A stretch of 64,000 nt of DNA from Nephrocerus scutellatus (taxonomy: Eukaryota; Arthropoda; Insecta; Diptera; Pipunculidae). The position numbers were made by a program, and so were the translations under genes. Numbering within the stretch: position 1 is the first letter of the stretch; each line of letters opens with the position of its first letter. The stretch lies in NCBI GenBank assembly GCA_947095585.1, contig OX352762.1:28744669-28808668 (forward strand). Direction: 5' to 3'. A model generated the notes under the pieces. That model saw only the letters and a list, made by a program, of their open reading frames with translations. It was not told the origin of the DNA and did no database searches. This document shows positions 44,290 through 55,262 of the stretch, piece after piece.

Positions 44290-45880
44290 ATGATAAATGT
44301 CGTACTAATTAAATTTTGTTTTTATTGGAATTTAATTAAATGAATACAATGCTGAGGGTCTTTTAACTTAACTTTCGGGTCAACCATGGCTTGATTCTTC
44401 TTTAAAAATTATAAACGGTAGAAATGATCTATGGCCAAAGGTGGTACAAAAACGTCTGAGAACGTATGATCCAATATATCCTTTAAAAAAAGGTGCATGT
44501 CAGCTCCGACGCGCGACTGGAATTTACTTCTTAAGAATCGATCTTCATATATAACACGCGCCACACGCCATGAGTCACAAATTACGTCATCCCAAGCTGA
44601 GCCCTAACCAATTATTTTAAAACAAGTTTCTTCAAATTCTGACAAGTAGAAGCCGATATATACCGATTCCACTTTTCAATGAATTGCACGCGCCAAACAG
44701 GATGCGCGACACGCGTCACACGCGGTATATCAAAAATCCTGTATAAGATTTAGCTACTCACTAAATTTCAGCTCTCTAGGTCGTGTCAAAGGTTAAAAAC
44801 TAACAACTTCACTTTTTGTTAACGCGTTAACAGTTAAGTTAACGCTCGATCTGTTAACACTCGATTTCACTCCCCATAAGATGTTTTGTGTAATTCCTTT
44901 CTATATATGAAAATCAATTCTTAGGGAGTAAACTCCAATAAAAGAAGTGCAATCGGGTTAATTTTAGCAGCCTATAACAGATCCAGAAATACAAACCAGA
45001 TTCATAAAAGTCGGTATCATGCAAATTAACATTAAAATCGCACCGTCCTTAGTGTAAATGTGTGTTCAACTTTTCTTCTGGCTTGTTCGCACTTTTGCAG
45101 GAATTCCGACACATGTTTGCTTATCTAAAAAAACGCTTCTCTATATTCTTCTTTGTTCTTTCCTTAGGTATAAATCCTATAAAAAAGACTTGCTCACATT
45201 CAAGGACTATGTATTGCATGTATGTATGTTTAACTTGTGCATGGCTTATCTAGCTTCATGCACATCGTGCACAATTTGTCCAGATGTGAACTCGTTCATT
45301 TTAATTTCAGCAGAAATTGACGTGTTTGCTTGCTTGTTTGTTACAGTGGATCATATATTTGCCTTGTGATGAGCACATCAGAGCAGATATGTTAAAATGT
45401 TGTGAGGAGGCACTGAGGTGAATCGAAAGTGTGCTCCCACTCGACTTTATTTTGCTCATCAAATTAGAAGACAGAGAGTCTGCTACTAGCATTAATATAT
45501 TAACAGGACAAAGAGAATGGATGGAATTAGTACATCTCTATTATTAGAGTCTTTTATTAGTATCTGGGGGAGAATAAGTTTTGAATTACAGGCCGTGAGA
45601 AAATACCGTTAACAACATATGTTTAAAATAAATGTTTATTAAAAATTAAATAATAAACAGAGATTTTCCAATAAATAAATAATACATGAAATAAATTGAA
45701 TCGAAGTTTACAAACCGCCTTTTAAAATAAAATCATTTCTGAATATAATCAATATAAATAATCAATATAATAATCAATTGCACATCTTAAAACTTGTGTC
45801 TACTATCTATCTCCACTTTATCTATATTTGACAAGATTTTTGAAATATTAATCTCCTCATTACTATTGAATTCTGGAGAG
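44290..45880. other. No recognised gene; small repeat scraps
   Basis: Two scraps with CACGCGCCACACG (44557) and ACACGCGTCACACGCG (44706) resemble 35319-35338. A TTAACGCGTTAACAGTTAAG palindromic patch lies at 44819. The rest is AT-rich without protein motifs. A 103-codon frame at 45058-45369 is Cys- and Phe-rich and not recognisable. Confidence 0.35.
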
Positions 45881-45889
45881 TAATAATTT

Positions 45890-46000
45890 CCTTAACTCAT
45901 ATCACTATGGATTTAGAAAAGGATAAGTACTGATGAGCTCTGGATGAGATGTGCAATATAAACAAAAACATTGGAGCGTGTTTCTTGGATTTTTATTAAC
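45890..46000 (+). pseudogene. Reverse transcriptase fragment (YGFRKG motif)
   Basis: CATATCACTATGGATTTAGA encodes YGFRKG, the palm-entry motif of Jockey/CR1 reverse transcriptases. It is followed out of frame by NKNIGACFLDFY-like text (the FLD catalytic region). The piece stops near 46000. Short and frameshifted. Confidence 0.4.
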
Positions 46001-46159
46001 CATGTATTTCAGCAAGTTATAAAAGTGAAAATGGAGGATGTATTTTCAATTGAGACGAAGTTTATGGAGGAAAATCGTCGATTTCGGAAGAAAGAGAAGT
46101 ACCAAACGTGGTAGCGATGTTTAAAGTTCTAATATCTAATTTAAAAAAAAAATTCTGCA

Positions 46160-46400
46160 GTTGTTTTTTGTGGAAACGCACATTTACCAACCGATGTTTA
46201 TGAAATTTTTAATGTATATTATTGGCAGGTGGAAGATGGTTATGGATTAGAGTACACCCCCTTCCCCTTTCAATCTCCCAGGGGGTGTGAAATGAAAATG
46301 TTAATATCAGCTACATTTATAAACCAATTTTAATGAAATTTTAAATGTGTATTATTGGCAGGTGGCGAAAGGTTACAACCAATAGAAACCAAATCCCCCG
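46160..46400. repeat. Tandem duplication with GTATATTATTGGCAGGTGG
   Basis: Two segments about 165 bases apart share TTTATGAAATTTTTAATGTA or a close variant, TATTATTGGCAGGTGG, GGTTA and a C-rich end (CACCCCCTTCCCC; AAATCCCCCGCCCAC). The motif set resembles Helitron interiors such as 49890-49940, but no Helitron end is adjacent. Confidence 0.45.
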
Positions 46401-46616
46401 CCCACAACCTTACATTTTTTTTTTGTAATTATAAAAAGACCATCGCCATATCACCAAGCTGTGACTTCGTTGAATTATTTTTCATCATATCTTCCGCTTC
46501 TTTGACTTACCTGTCGATATCTTTTACTTCTTTGACTTATCTGTCGGCTCACAATAATAGCAGTATCATCTGCGTACGCATTATGCTGTACTTTTTTTTT
46601 GAGCACAAATAATAGG

Positions 46617-46690
46617 TCATCTACATAAATGATGAATAAGACTGGGCCCAGCTTTGATTCCTGGGGACTCAGTTATAACTTCTTTATTTT
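46617..46690 (-). pseudogene. Reverse transcriptase fragment (LGPVLFIIYVDDL)
   Basis: Minus-strand translation gives PQESKLGPVLFIIYVDDL, the PQGS.LGPVLF..Y motif just before the catalytic aspartates in Jockey/CR1. Its strand is opposite to the adjacent fragment at 46795, so the two are not one element. Confidence 0.5.
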
Positions 46691-46794
46691 GGAGGTTGGA
46701 GAAATATGTATAATAACTAATAGACTTTTTAAGACTAAAATATGAAGACAAATACCGCCTTAAAGAAAATTGCGGCAAATGTGCCTTAAGGTAT

Positions 46795-47260
46795 AAGCGA
46801 AGGAAGAATTGCGGCATTTGCTAATGATACAGCACTAATGGCAATTGAAGATCATGTCGAAGATGCAACCATTAAACTGCAGAGAATCATTAATGAGGTT
46901 TTATAAGTCGACAGAATGATGGTGTTTAAAGCTCAGAGAAGCTCAACGAACGAAATCAGTAAATATTAACATCACATATACACACACATATATCTATGTA
47001 TATAGAACTTAACTCAACAACTTGTTCTGCATGCAAATACAGAAAAATATTTAGGTGTCACGCTCGACGCTAAGCTCAAGTTGAAAATGCTCGCATACAT
47101 TCAATTTCAGACAGATGTAAATAATAGCTTATTGATCAAACCTCTAAGCTAGATACTCATAATAATCTGTTTCTTTACCCACAAATTGAAAAGGGTACGG
47201 TACTGAGGAAGCTTATGGATATATAGTGGCTTATTTATAATAATGATAGCCACACATAAC
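46795..47260 (+). pseudogene. Jockey-type reverse transcriptase fragment
   Basis: The frame reads RIAAFANDTALMAIEDHVED and ATIKLQRIINEVL. The active site is FAND where FADD is expected (about 46813-46824), so the last two positions are altered. After frameshifts come HANTEKYLGVTLDAKLKLKM (about 47031-47090) and a decayed GTAEESYGYI. This corresponds to palm and thumb only. It is a different Jockey lineage from 14623-17081. Confidence 0.6.
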
Positions 47261-47920
47261 AATAAATTACGAGATGAGCCTAACTCTGTTGTAATTTAAA
47301 ATAATAATAAAATCAAATATTGCAATGCAATGAAAAAGTTATAGCTACATTTTCAAATGTAATATATAACAGTACCCATGAAAGTTCAGCTTCTCACCGC
47401 TGAAAACACAACAAAAGAGAAAAGTGCAACGAATTCAATTTTCCCATCACGTTCTTTCTGTCAAAGTTTTGGAAGTTAGCAATTTTAGTAATTTCTGGTT
47501 TTTAGTAGTTTCTCACAAAAGTCACAGGCATTACATAGCGCGCAGTACTTGCCCAACGCGGCCATTACTATGAAACAAAAATTACACTTCAAACTGTCGA
47601 ACAAAAGTTAAAAAGGAACAGCGCGATATTTGTTGTGGGTCAGTGGTGGTATGTTATCGAGGAGGGTAGGAGTAAATGCAGAGAAAAGTTATGTGAAATA
47701 CATAATGATAAAGATAACTCTGAACTACGATGATATTTTACTTAGAAAATATTGAAACTAATCACAATTTCAAAAATTTTGTAGATGAACTTTTCGGAAC
47801 TGTTGACATAAGAAAAGTTTCGTTCATTTTTTCTCTATTTGCTAAGTTGATGAAAAAAAAATGTTTCCTCTTGATCGGAAAAGTTAGTGCATTTTTAATG
47901 GATTGATAAAAATATTTAGC
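47261..47920. other. No recognised gene
   Basis: AT-rich sequence without recognisable motif. GTGTACAA-like and short A/T runs only. Confidence 0.35.
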
Positions 47921-47989
47921 GTGACAGACCGTTGTAGTACACTGTCTAGCTTCTTGCCACCATTTGTGTTGTACGTGTTATATTTCTGG
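47921..47989 (-). mobile_element. SINE 3' fragment
   Basis: The reverse complement of GCGTGACAGACCGTTGTAGT, CTTCTTGCCACCATTTGTGT and TGTACGTGTTATATTTCTGG matches the 3' part of the SINE body (GCACAACACAAATGGTCGCG, GGTCTGTCGCGC). The ATT tail is missing. It abuts a CR1-like 3' end. Confidence 0.55.
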
Positions 47990-48150
47990 CCGACTCCGTG
48001 TTACCGCATTTGTATGATTTGCAGTCATTTAAGAAACATGTGCATAGACATCTCATTGTTTCATCTCCCTTATTTCCTAACGCCAACGCTGTGCTAAGCA
48101 TTATAAGGGTGCAAACCCCTTGAGCGTGTGTACATAATAAAAAAAAAATG
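47990..48150 (+). mobile_element. CR1-like 3' end fragment
   Basis: Matches the last 150 bases of 52849-53378: CGACTCCGTG, CATTTGTATGATTTGCAGTC, CATCTCATTGTTTCATC, CCTAACGCCAACGCTGTGCT, AAGCATTATAAGGGTGCAAA, GCGTGTGTACA and an A-rich tail. A second copy of the same 3' end confirms it as a dispersed family. Confidence 0.7.
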
Positions 48151-48349
48151 GAAGGACGTAAAGTTTAAAGCCGCATCCGAAAGGTGAATTGTGTAGCTTT
48201 CCATAGCAGTTATTAGTCTCGGGTATTTTTCAGATATTCGTAAGGTCGGACCGTGAAAAAGATTTGAATGGATTAATCAAGTAAAATATAAAAAAATTCG
48301 ACATTGTTTCAATTTTTACCTATTTGATGTTATTTAGATTCAACGGTGA

Positions 48350-48466
48350 TCAGTAGGGTGTGAGGGGCAGCCAGACAACGCCTGTTATTTAACTTTTGTT
48401 AGGTCTAAACAGTGTCTTAGGAGTGTTGGTAGGCGGGTCCCGGGTAACGCCGGGGTAAACAACTAG
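48350..48466 (+). mobile_element. Helitron 3' end, plus orientation
   Basis: The sequence ends in a GC hairpin, CCCGG (48439-48443), loop GTAACG, CCGGG (48450-48454), then 8 bases and CTAG (48463-48466) followed by T. This is the Helitron 3' signature (hairpin, short spacer, CTRR, A/T target). The upstream 100 bases match the minus-strand element at 50090-50210 (AGGGGCAG.CAGACAA, GGCGGGTCCCGGGTAACGCC). The 5' end was not found. Confidence 0.65.
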
Positions 48467-48654
48467 TAATTATATAAATTACTAGCTGACCCGACAGACG
48501 TTGTCCTGTCCCACTTTCAATAAATTTGTTTGTGATCGTTTTGTGAACTTGTGAAAAGCTATTTGTTTTGCGATATTGAGTCTCAGTATTAGTCACATCA
48601 TTGTGTTACATTTTTTAAAGTAATTTCTCTACCGATTTGTATGAAATTCGTAAT

Positions 48655-49075
48655 GGTCTTTTGATGGTCCTCTTGGGAGGGGGGGGGGGACTTTTGGCGG
48701 TCTTTTGAGGGTATTTTGAGGGTTGTTAAATGAGTCTTTTGAGGATCTTTTGTGGGTCTTTTGGAGGTCCTTTAAGGGTTTTTGGGTATTTTGAGGGTCT
48801 TTGGGGGTATCTTTGGGAGTCTTTTGGAGGTCCTTTCAGGGTCTTTTGGAGGTTTTTTGGTGAGTCTTTTGGACGCCTTTTGTAGGTCTTTTGGGGGTCT
48901 TTTGATGGTCTTTTTAGGGTCTTTTTGGGTTCTTTTGGGGTTCTTTGGGGGGTCTTTAATGATTGAATGATTTTTGGGCATTTGTAGGGACTTTCGGAGG
49001 TCTTTTTGTGATTCTTTTCGTGGTCTTAGGGGCCTTTTGATGGTCTTTTGTGGTCTTTTGGAGATCTTTTTGCCC
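48655..49075 (-). repeat. Minisatellite inside the Helitron
   Basis: The plus strand shows GGTCTTTTGG-type units (GGTCTTTTGAGGG, GGTCTTTTGGAGG, GGGTCTTTTTGGG) at roughly 10-14 base spacing. The motif is related to the GGTCTTGAGG minisatellite elsewhere in the window but has a longer T run. On the Helitron's own strand it is A/C-rich. A 111-codon Lys/Pro-rich frame across it is a repeat artefact. Confidence 0.8.
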
Positions 49076-49245
49076 ACAAAATTAAAGAAGAAGCTGTCAA
49101 ATGACATTTGCGCACGTAATGAATCTATCTATTGGAACATAAATATATAATATAATATATATATAATATAAATATAAATATATAAATATATATAATATCG
49201 ACTTAGGCTGGAATGCGTTTTTCCAAAGTTTTCATTTGAACAACA

Positions 49246-49500
49246 TTCAATTTTTTTTTGTTATATAGAGACTTATTGCTAAGGGAGGACTACCTGAATG
49301 ACTTGCGTCACGGCAATAAGTTGGCTTAGCCCAACAGTTTAAAATTCAAAATAAAATAAAAATCGAAGGAATGTGATTTACAATATATCACATTCCTCAC
49401 GTTTGTAGCCGGTTTCAATTTATTTTCTCAGAATTCTCTCTGATTCATTGAAAAAGCAATGCGAAAAAAAAAACGAACACGAAACTAAAACGACGCGAGT
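49246..49500 (-). mobile_element. Copy of the 4189-4811 retroelement 3' end
   Basis: Read on the minus strand it shares with 4620-4811 the palindrome GGAATGTGATATATTG.. ATCACATTCC, GAAACCGGCTACAAACGTGA, CTTATTGCCGTGACGCAAGT and CATTCAGG. It ends in an A run (49249-49257 on the complement). It sits inside the Helitron and so inserted into it or was captured by it. Confidence 0.65.
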
Positions 49501-50089
49501 CCAAATGCTTTCATCAATGGATCATGGTCAGGGAAAACTACAAAAACCCTTGACCAAGAAAATATTACAAATTATAAAAATAATGTAAAAAATACTGATA
49601 AAATTTTAAATTTTTTTAAATATATATTTTATATTAATAAACAACTTATGAACACTTTATCCATCATCCTCAGGAAGTTGTTAACGGCTAATTTGAAAGC
49701 CTGTAGATTATAAGATTCGGGAAACACGGGCTCGACCAATTGATTCCACATCGAAGAGACTCTCGTAAAAAAGGAGGCTTTAAAGTGTTGGGTTCTACAT
49801 GAAAAAAGTTTTAGGGAAATCTATGTTGATTAGACCTTAAACAAGTGTTTACGTTACGTTTTACGTGTTACGGTCCATTTTTTTCACTTTAAACCTTATT
49901 CTCATACCTATCAAATATTCATAAAAAATTTCATAACAATCGGTCGAGCCGTTTCGGAGCAGTTGAGAGACAAACACCGTGACACGAGATTTTTTTATAT
50001 TAGATATAAATTATTTCCTAAAAAACTAGATACGTTCAAAAATGAATAACATTTCATTTCTAATATAAATAATATAAATTATATAAATA

Positions 50090-50553
50090 CTAGTTGTTAG
50101 CCCCGGCGTTACCCGGGACTCGCCGACCCCACCCCCAAAACACCATTTAGACCCACTAAAAACTAAAAGCTAACAGGCCTTGTCTGACTGCCCCTAACAC
50201 CGTACAGACCCAACCAAACTGACCGCTCCCCCACTGGAACCACCGCACACCATTGAACCCCAACCCCGCCTACCCGCCACAGACCCAAAATTGTAGCCTA
50301 TAACGGATTCGAATCGTAAGTTATGGTCGCGAGTACATACATAAATCCCATGGAAAAGGGAATTTTTTCAACTCTTCCCGAATTTTCCAAGTTTTTCCAA
50401 AATTTCCCAATTTTGCAGGTTCCTTTAATCATCCTCGGACTATTACGAACATTTAAAATAAAAAAATAACCAAATCGGTCCGACTGCTTAGACGTGAAAA
50501 GGAACAAGACAAACAAAGACAGAGTTACTTTCACATTTATTATATTGGTATAT
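50090..50553 (-). mobile_element. Helitron-like element
   Basis: The 3' end at 50090-50093 (CTAG on the minus strand) follows the same CCCGG/CCGGG hairpin as the copy ending at 48466. The body is C-rich for 180 bases. The distal end near 50510-50553 reads on the minus strand AATATAATAAATGTGAAAGT, AACTCTGTC, a terminus I associate with widespread insect non-autonomous elements. The exact 5' base is uncertain because no clear TC start could be fixed. Confidence 0.55.
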
Positions 50554-50862
50554 GGATAAATATAAATAAAAAAAATATTTCTATGTTCTTCCCTTAAGTC
50601 CTTTGAGCAACCTCATTACTTTAATAGATGGCACAGTTTCTCGGATCCTCAGAAATGAATTCCATTTGTCCATACCAACTATCCATATTTCCGAGTTATA
50701 CGATTACACGGGCCCCTAGATGGCATTATTTTATATTAATGATTCGTAGCAATTATGTAATGTTGTTTTCTTTTTTTACACTCTAAGTTTTGCGTTTGTA
50801 TTTATTTAATTTGTATATTTATTAATAAGTCAATTACCCTCGAAATCTGCTGAACCCGCCTT

Positions 50863-51130
50863 ATTAAAAAAAACACCCACCACACAACACCACGCTTCTG
50901 TCTTATCAACACTATTCATTTCAGCGACCACGAAAACTATGGATTCGACTATAATATCAAATCCCGCCAACAAATCCGCGCCAAAAAATCGCCAAGACCA
51001 CAACAATACCCACCAAATCTCATGAAGCTCCCACTAATTTAAAAAAAAATTCACCATACAACACCACACGCCATCTATCCACCACTGTCTTACTAACACT
51101 AATCATTACAGCGAACCCGAAAACTATGCA
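50863..51130. repeat. Direct duplication, ~90-bp units 175 bp apart
   Basis: ACCCACCACACAACACCACG, then TGTCTTATCAACACTATTCA and GCGACCACGAAAACTATGGA, recurs from 51045 as TTCACCATACAACACCACAC, TGTCTTACTAACACTAATCA and GCGAACCCGAAAACTATGCA. A third copy lies inverted at 57290-57362 and a decayed one near 9800-9850. The segment probably belongs to one of the minisatellite- or C-rich element families here. Confidence 0.6.
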
Positions 51131-51139
51131 CCAATATAT

Positions 51140-51850
51140 ATACTTTGAATGGTGTGACGCAGCCGCTGCGGACTTCGGACATTAATGTCGTCTTTTTTTC
51201 TCTCCGCTCGAGCTCAGATTTTTTCTCGGCAAATCGAAGATGAAAAGCGAAAATCTTTTGTTTACATTGTTTTGTTACAAGTGTGTGTAATGCGTAATAC
51301 TGAAACGTAATTTTCTGTTTTTGTTTTTTTCTTCCATTTCACAAAACTGTTTCCTCAAAGTATATACTAATAACATATATTTATTTTTGCAAGAAAAATA
51401 AATAAATACAGAAAATTCAGTGCTTTCAGTGAACAGAAATCGAATGACATATTGTGCCACGTGGCAAACAAAATGACATCAGTTGTTGGTGTTAGTAAAA
51501 AGATGGGAAAATCTCCCAAAATATCAAGATCTTTTAGAGGGGAATTCCGATCTACCGTAGATTGGTTTTTAAGAGAAAATGAGCAACTTGACAGCCAAAA
51601 AATCAATCTGCGCCAGATATTTCATGAAAAACGTTCACGTTTTTTGCTCCTTCACGAAGAGGACTGACATGTATTAAAATTCATTTCTGACTTACAGCAG
51701 AGAGAAATGTCAAGAAAGAGGAGACATTTTTGTTAGTAGCTGCACAGAATAACCGCACACAACATTCGTGCTAGCTTCAAAAACTTGCAGCCACTGTGTA
51801 TCCGCCGCAAAATCTGCTCACACCATGCAGACCTATTGCACAGTTCAATG
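51140..51850. other. No recognised gene; one 71-codon open frame
   Basis: The frame 51452-51667 encodes a charged peptide (KKMGKSPKISRSFRGEFRST, VDWFLRENEQLDSQKINLRQ) preceded by a less AT-rich patch at 51170-51240. There is no known domain. It could be a host exon, but neither splice sites nor homology are established. Confidence 0.3.
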
Positions 51851-51860
51851 TCAATTCTTT

Positions 51861-52114
51861 CGGCGTGACAGACCCTTGCGGTCCAAGGCATAGTTTCTCG
51901 CGACCATTTGTGTTGTGCATGTATAATTTTTGGACATACAATTAAAGGCCGGATTCGAGCGGCGAATTGAGAAGCATTCCGTGACAAGTTATTACTCTCG
52001 AAACGTTTGTCACCCATTCGCGAGAGGTGGGACACCGTGAAAAATACTTTTGGTGTTGCTGGGATTCCAACCTGAACCTCCTGATGTGCACTTCCACTGA
52101 GCCACGGCGCCCAC
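51861..52114 (-). mobile_element. SINE copy, full body, minus strand
   Basis: On the minus strand it opens GGGCGCCGTGGCTCAGTGGA with an intact A box (TGGCTCAGTGG). The B box is altered (GGTTGGAATCC instead of GGTTCGAATCC) and followed by CCAGCAACACC. The body matches 35846-36146 and ends GGTCTGTCACGCCG with no ATT tail. It is older than the 35.8 kb copy, with no TSD visible. Confidence 0.75.
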
Positions 52115-52479
52115 GGAGTTGAGCTCATACCAGAGCATTATTCAGAAACTAGAGTAGCGTGCTCATAAACCCACATTTACGGGCTCTACATCTTGATTAC
52201 TTCATACATCAACTAAATCGTACATATGAATACAGCAGTACACAGCAACTGTATATCACGAGTATAGCATCGTATCATGTCTACTTGAAATCTAATTGAT
52301 CAGTGCGGTTAGAAAAGTTCGTGCGTTTCTTGGACAGGCAGAGAATCTGACCCGGGATCCGTCGAGTGCGAGCTTAAAGACTGACCACAGCACTGACTCC
52401 TCCCCACCACCTACCCACAACTGACAGCAAAATTGTAGCTATAACCTCCAGGGCAAAATCCACTGTACAAAACCCTTCA

Positions 52480-52846
52480 GACTTCTTCAGACACCTTAAC
52501 ACCCAACTAAAGACCTTCTCAAGACGCAAGACCACCTCAAAGCACTGTTAAGACTTCATGAAGAATCCACTAAAGACATTTTCAAAAGCCCTCAAGACCA
52601 TCTAGAGTCCTTCTTAAAACACCACCAAAACGCACTTAAGACCCAAAAATACCCCCTTTATAACCCCTCAAAAACCCTCTTAATACCCCCTTTAAGACAC
52701 CTTGAAGGTCCCCCCAAGATTTCACTCAAGACACCCCAAAACCCCCTCTAGACCCCCCCTCAAAACCTTCTTGAAACCCCATTAAAACGCCCTGAAACAC
52801 CCTTCAAAACTACCTAAGGCCTAACTATCTAGACCCTCTTAAGGTT
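52480..52846 (-). repeat. Minisatellite block, left part
   Basis: A/C-rich on the plus strand (CCCTCAAGACC, CCCCTCAAAACC, CTTAAGACCCC-like units), i.e. the inverse orientation of 32300-33825. It is interrupted at 52847 by a CR1-like fragment and resumes at 53379. Confidence 0.75.
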
Positions 52847-52848
52847 TT

Positions 52849-53378
52849 AGGTTTCCTAAAACGGTGTAAGATGTACTTCACTCCTTCAAATTTGGCTACG
52901 ATTTACAGGGCATATATTCGCACTAAGCTTGAATACAACTGTATTGTCTGGGCAGGTGCCCACAAGACCACATTGCATCTACTAGACAGAATTCAGAACC
53001 GCACGATAAAACTTATTGCTGACGTCAATATCACGAAAGCACGAACATCGTAGGAATGTTTTCTGCCTGTCACTGTTTTATCGCTTTTTCCACGAGACAC
53101 CCATTCTTGAACTAATCCGTAATACCCGTGCCTCAACTCGAGCCCACTACCATTAGGCCTATCTTCGGATGTACTAACCAATTCAGAGATTCCTTCTTTA
53201 GCCGCACAATAGTTATGTGGAATGAATTGCCCGATTCTGTGCATTTGTATGATCTGCAGTCTTTGCAGACACACCTGGATAAACATCTCATCTTTTCCTC
53301 TCCCTCATTTCCTAACGCCCACGCCGGGCTAAGCATTATAAGGGTGCAAATCCCTTAAGCGTGTGTACAATATAAAAA
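52849..53378 (+). mobile_element. CR1-like ORF2 C terminus and 3' end
   Basis: The frame begins GFLKRCKMYFTPSNLATIYR and AYIRTKLEYNCIVWAGAHKT (52849-52965), then, after frameshifts, RPIFGCTNQFRDSFFSRTIV and MWNELPDSVHLYDLQSLQTH (53155-53280). The FF.RT...WN.LP block is typical of CR1/Jockey-related C termini. The 3' end has AAGCATTATAAGGGTGCAAA, GCGTGTGTACA and A8. Minisatellite on both sides shows it inserted into that repeat. It is strongly 5'-truncated. Confidence 0.75.
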
Positions 53379-53715
53379 AAACAAACACTCAAGACCATCT
53401 TAAAACAACCTTAATATCCCCTCAAGGCTACCTCAAAACCAATCCAAGACACACTCAAGACACTCCTCAAGACCCTCTTAAAACTCACTCAATATTGGCT
53501 CAAACCACCTAAAGACACTACTCAAGATCCCCCTCAAGATCCTTTAAGCCCATCTTAATACCGCATTAAGTCCCTCTTAAATCCCACTTAAGACCCTATT
53601 AAAACCACCTCAAGATCCCCTAATGACCACCCCAAGACACCCTGACTCACTCAACACCCCACTTAAAATCCCTTAAGAACACTCCGCAAAATCCCCCACG
53701 ACACCGTAACTCACA
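53379..53715 (-). repeat. Minisatellite block, right part
   Basis: Continues the A/C-rich units of 52480-52846 (CACTCAAGACC, CTTAAAACAACC, CCCTCAAGATCC). The right edge passes into GACAGAAAGACAGAC and CAGGCAAGTTAATATAAAA (53758-53795), which resembles the 3' end of element X. Confidence 0.7.
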
Positions 53716-53799
53716 GCATCAGAATGAAAAAAGTGTGACAAAATAACATATAAACCGACAGAAAGACAGACTTACACAGGCAAGTTAATATAAAAGCAT

Positions 53800-55084
53800 T
53801 TAAAGTAATCCCGTTTTAAATCGTCATTACGTTCTACAAGACTTTTACTTAGTGAAGTTATACTGCGTACTGAATGTATTGTATTTGTCGTTGAACTCAG
53901 TGCGTTTAAGTTCAGCGACCTTCCGCAATCATAATGTATTGCCAACTGTAAACTAGAACATGCACATTTCACCCAGTACTCTGAGCTACGGTAGTACTAA
54001 ACAGCTGCATGCTGTTGTGTTTCATAAATTACTTCATAGTAATTAATTTAAAAAGGATTCAAACATGCCTGGCGCCACCTGACTGTGCCTTTACAGCTAG
54101 TTGTTCCAACCTCATTGCGCACATTTGTAAAACTACTCATATAACGATGTTAAGCATGGTACCAAAATTGTAAGCGTTCTGCGATAACAAACTACAGGAG
54201 GATGATAACGATGACAATGTTAAAAGGACAATAAATGAGGAAGATGAAAAATATTACGAATCTTGTAATACAATTAGTCAAGTCGCTATAAGTAAAATGC
54301 ATAAGAACTAATCAGCAAAGTTATATTCCCCCTTCTATAGGAGGTGTTCAGAAGCATAGAACATAAAGCAGCTTACCAGGCATCCAATAAAAATATACTT
54401 TTGCATGTAATAGTCTTACTATCTCTTAGAAATATTAGGAAGACAAATGAATAAATACATTACATTATAATACTTAACAACATGGTAACGTACCATAAGC
54501 CAAAAAGGATATGCGATACTTGTATTATACACATTGCAGCGTCGGCGTCGTAGCGAATGTGACGAAACAGAATTTTACCGTTCTACTATGGAAATCCGAA
54601 AATACCTTAACAAGATTCTTAAATAGAATATTATTTGTAGTACTCTGAATCTGCATCCCTTAGTCTGCGAGGAAAGTGAGTAGGAATTGATTGGATTTCT
54701 GGCGCAACAATTACGTATACGCCTCCAGTACTTTGATGTTGCAGTTGTTGCGCTTGAGGAAATTTGATTATTTGAGAATTCAATGTGACGCTTAAGTTGC
54801 TTAGGGCATTGTTAAAATGGAGTAATATAATTCTCCATATGTATAGTATCCGATCTGATGTAATCCGTAGTATAGAGTTTCATAACTTAATGTTTATTTG
54901 AAATAATTGACAAATCTTATTTCTACATATCTAAGTTAACAGTATAACGATAAGTTACTTCAAAACGGTCATCTACGGATGATGAGATATAGTTTTTTGT
55001 AAACTTACAATCGATTATTACATTTAAAGCGAAATAGAATGAGAATTTAAACAGCTACTTTGTAGCTTACGACATAACAAGCCA
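53800..55084. other. No recognised gene
   Basis: AT-rich sequence with short open frames only. I found no transposon motif, tRNA box or repeat end. Confidence 0.4.
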
Positions 55085-55262
55085 TTTATTAGTTGCATCA
55101 TTATCATCATTATCTTCAAAGAATTGCACAATATCGGATTAGCGTTCTACTATGTTAATTGAGGGACTAATGTTGGCAACCATGTATTTTGTTTTGATCT
55201 TGATTATGTGCAGCCCCAGATGAAAACTTCTTGTACAGCCTTTTGAAATTACAGATATAACG
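55085..55262 (-). mobile_element. RTE-like fragment
   Basis: GTTAATTGAGGGACTAATGT, GGCAACCATGTATTTTGTTT, TGTGCAGCCCCAGATGAAAA and CTTGTACAGCC match the minus-strand RTE copy at 58960-59070 (the MVATSA to IKRLYSKL region). ATC repeats at 55098-55116 may be the microsatellite tail, which would make this an internally deleted copy. Confidence 0.55.

Larger units (their letters stand above)
48482..50004 (-). mobile_element. Non-autonomous Helitron with both ends defined
   Basis: On the minus strand the element starts at 50004 with TCTAATATAAAAAAATCTCG and TGTCACGGTGTTTGTC. It ends at 48482 with GACAG-GACAACGT-CTGTC, GGGTCAG and CTAG. The plus-strand flanks are A (48481) and T (50005), the expected A^T Helitron target. 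It is 1523 bases and encodes no Rep/helicase. Inside lie a minisatellite (48655-49075) and a retroelement scrap (49246-49500). It abuts a second Helitron end at 48466 with only 15 bases between. Confidence 0.75.

Noticed and set aside
48772..49107. Lys/Pro-rich 111-codon protein on the minus strand
   Set aside because: It lies within the GGTCTTTTGG minisatellite; the peptide only reflects the DNA repeat.
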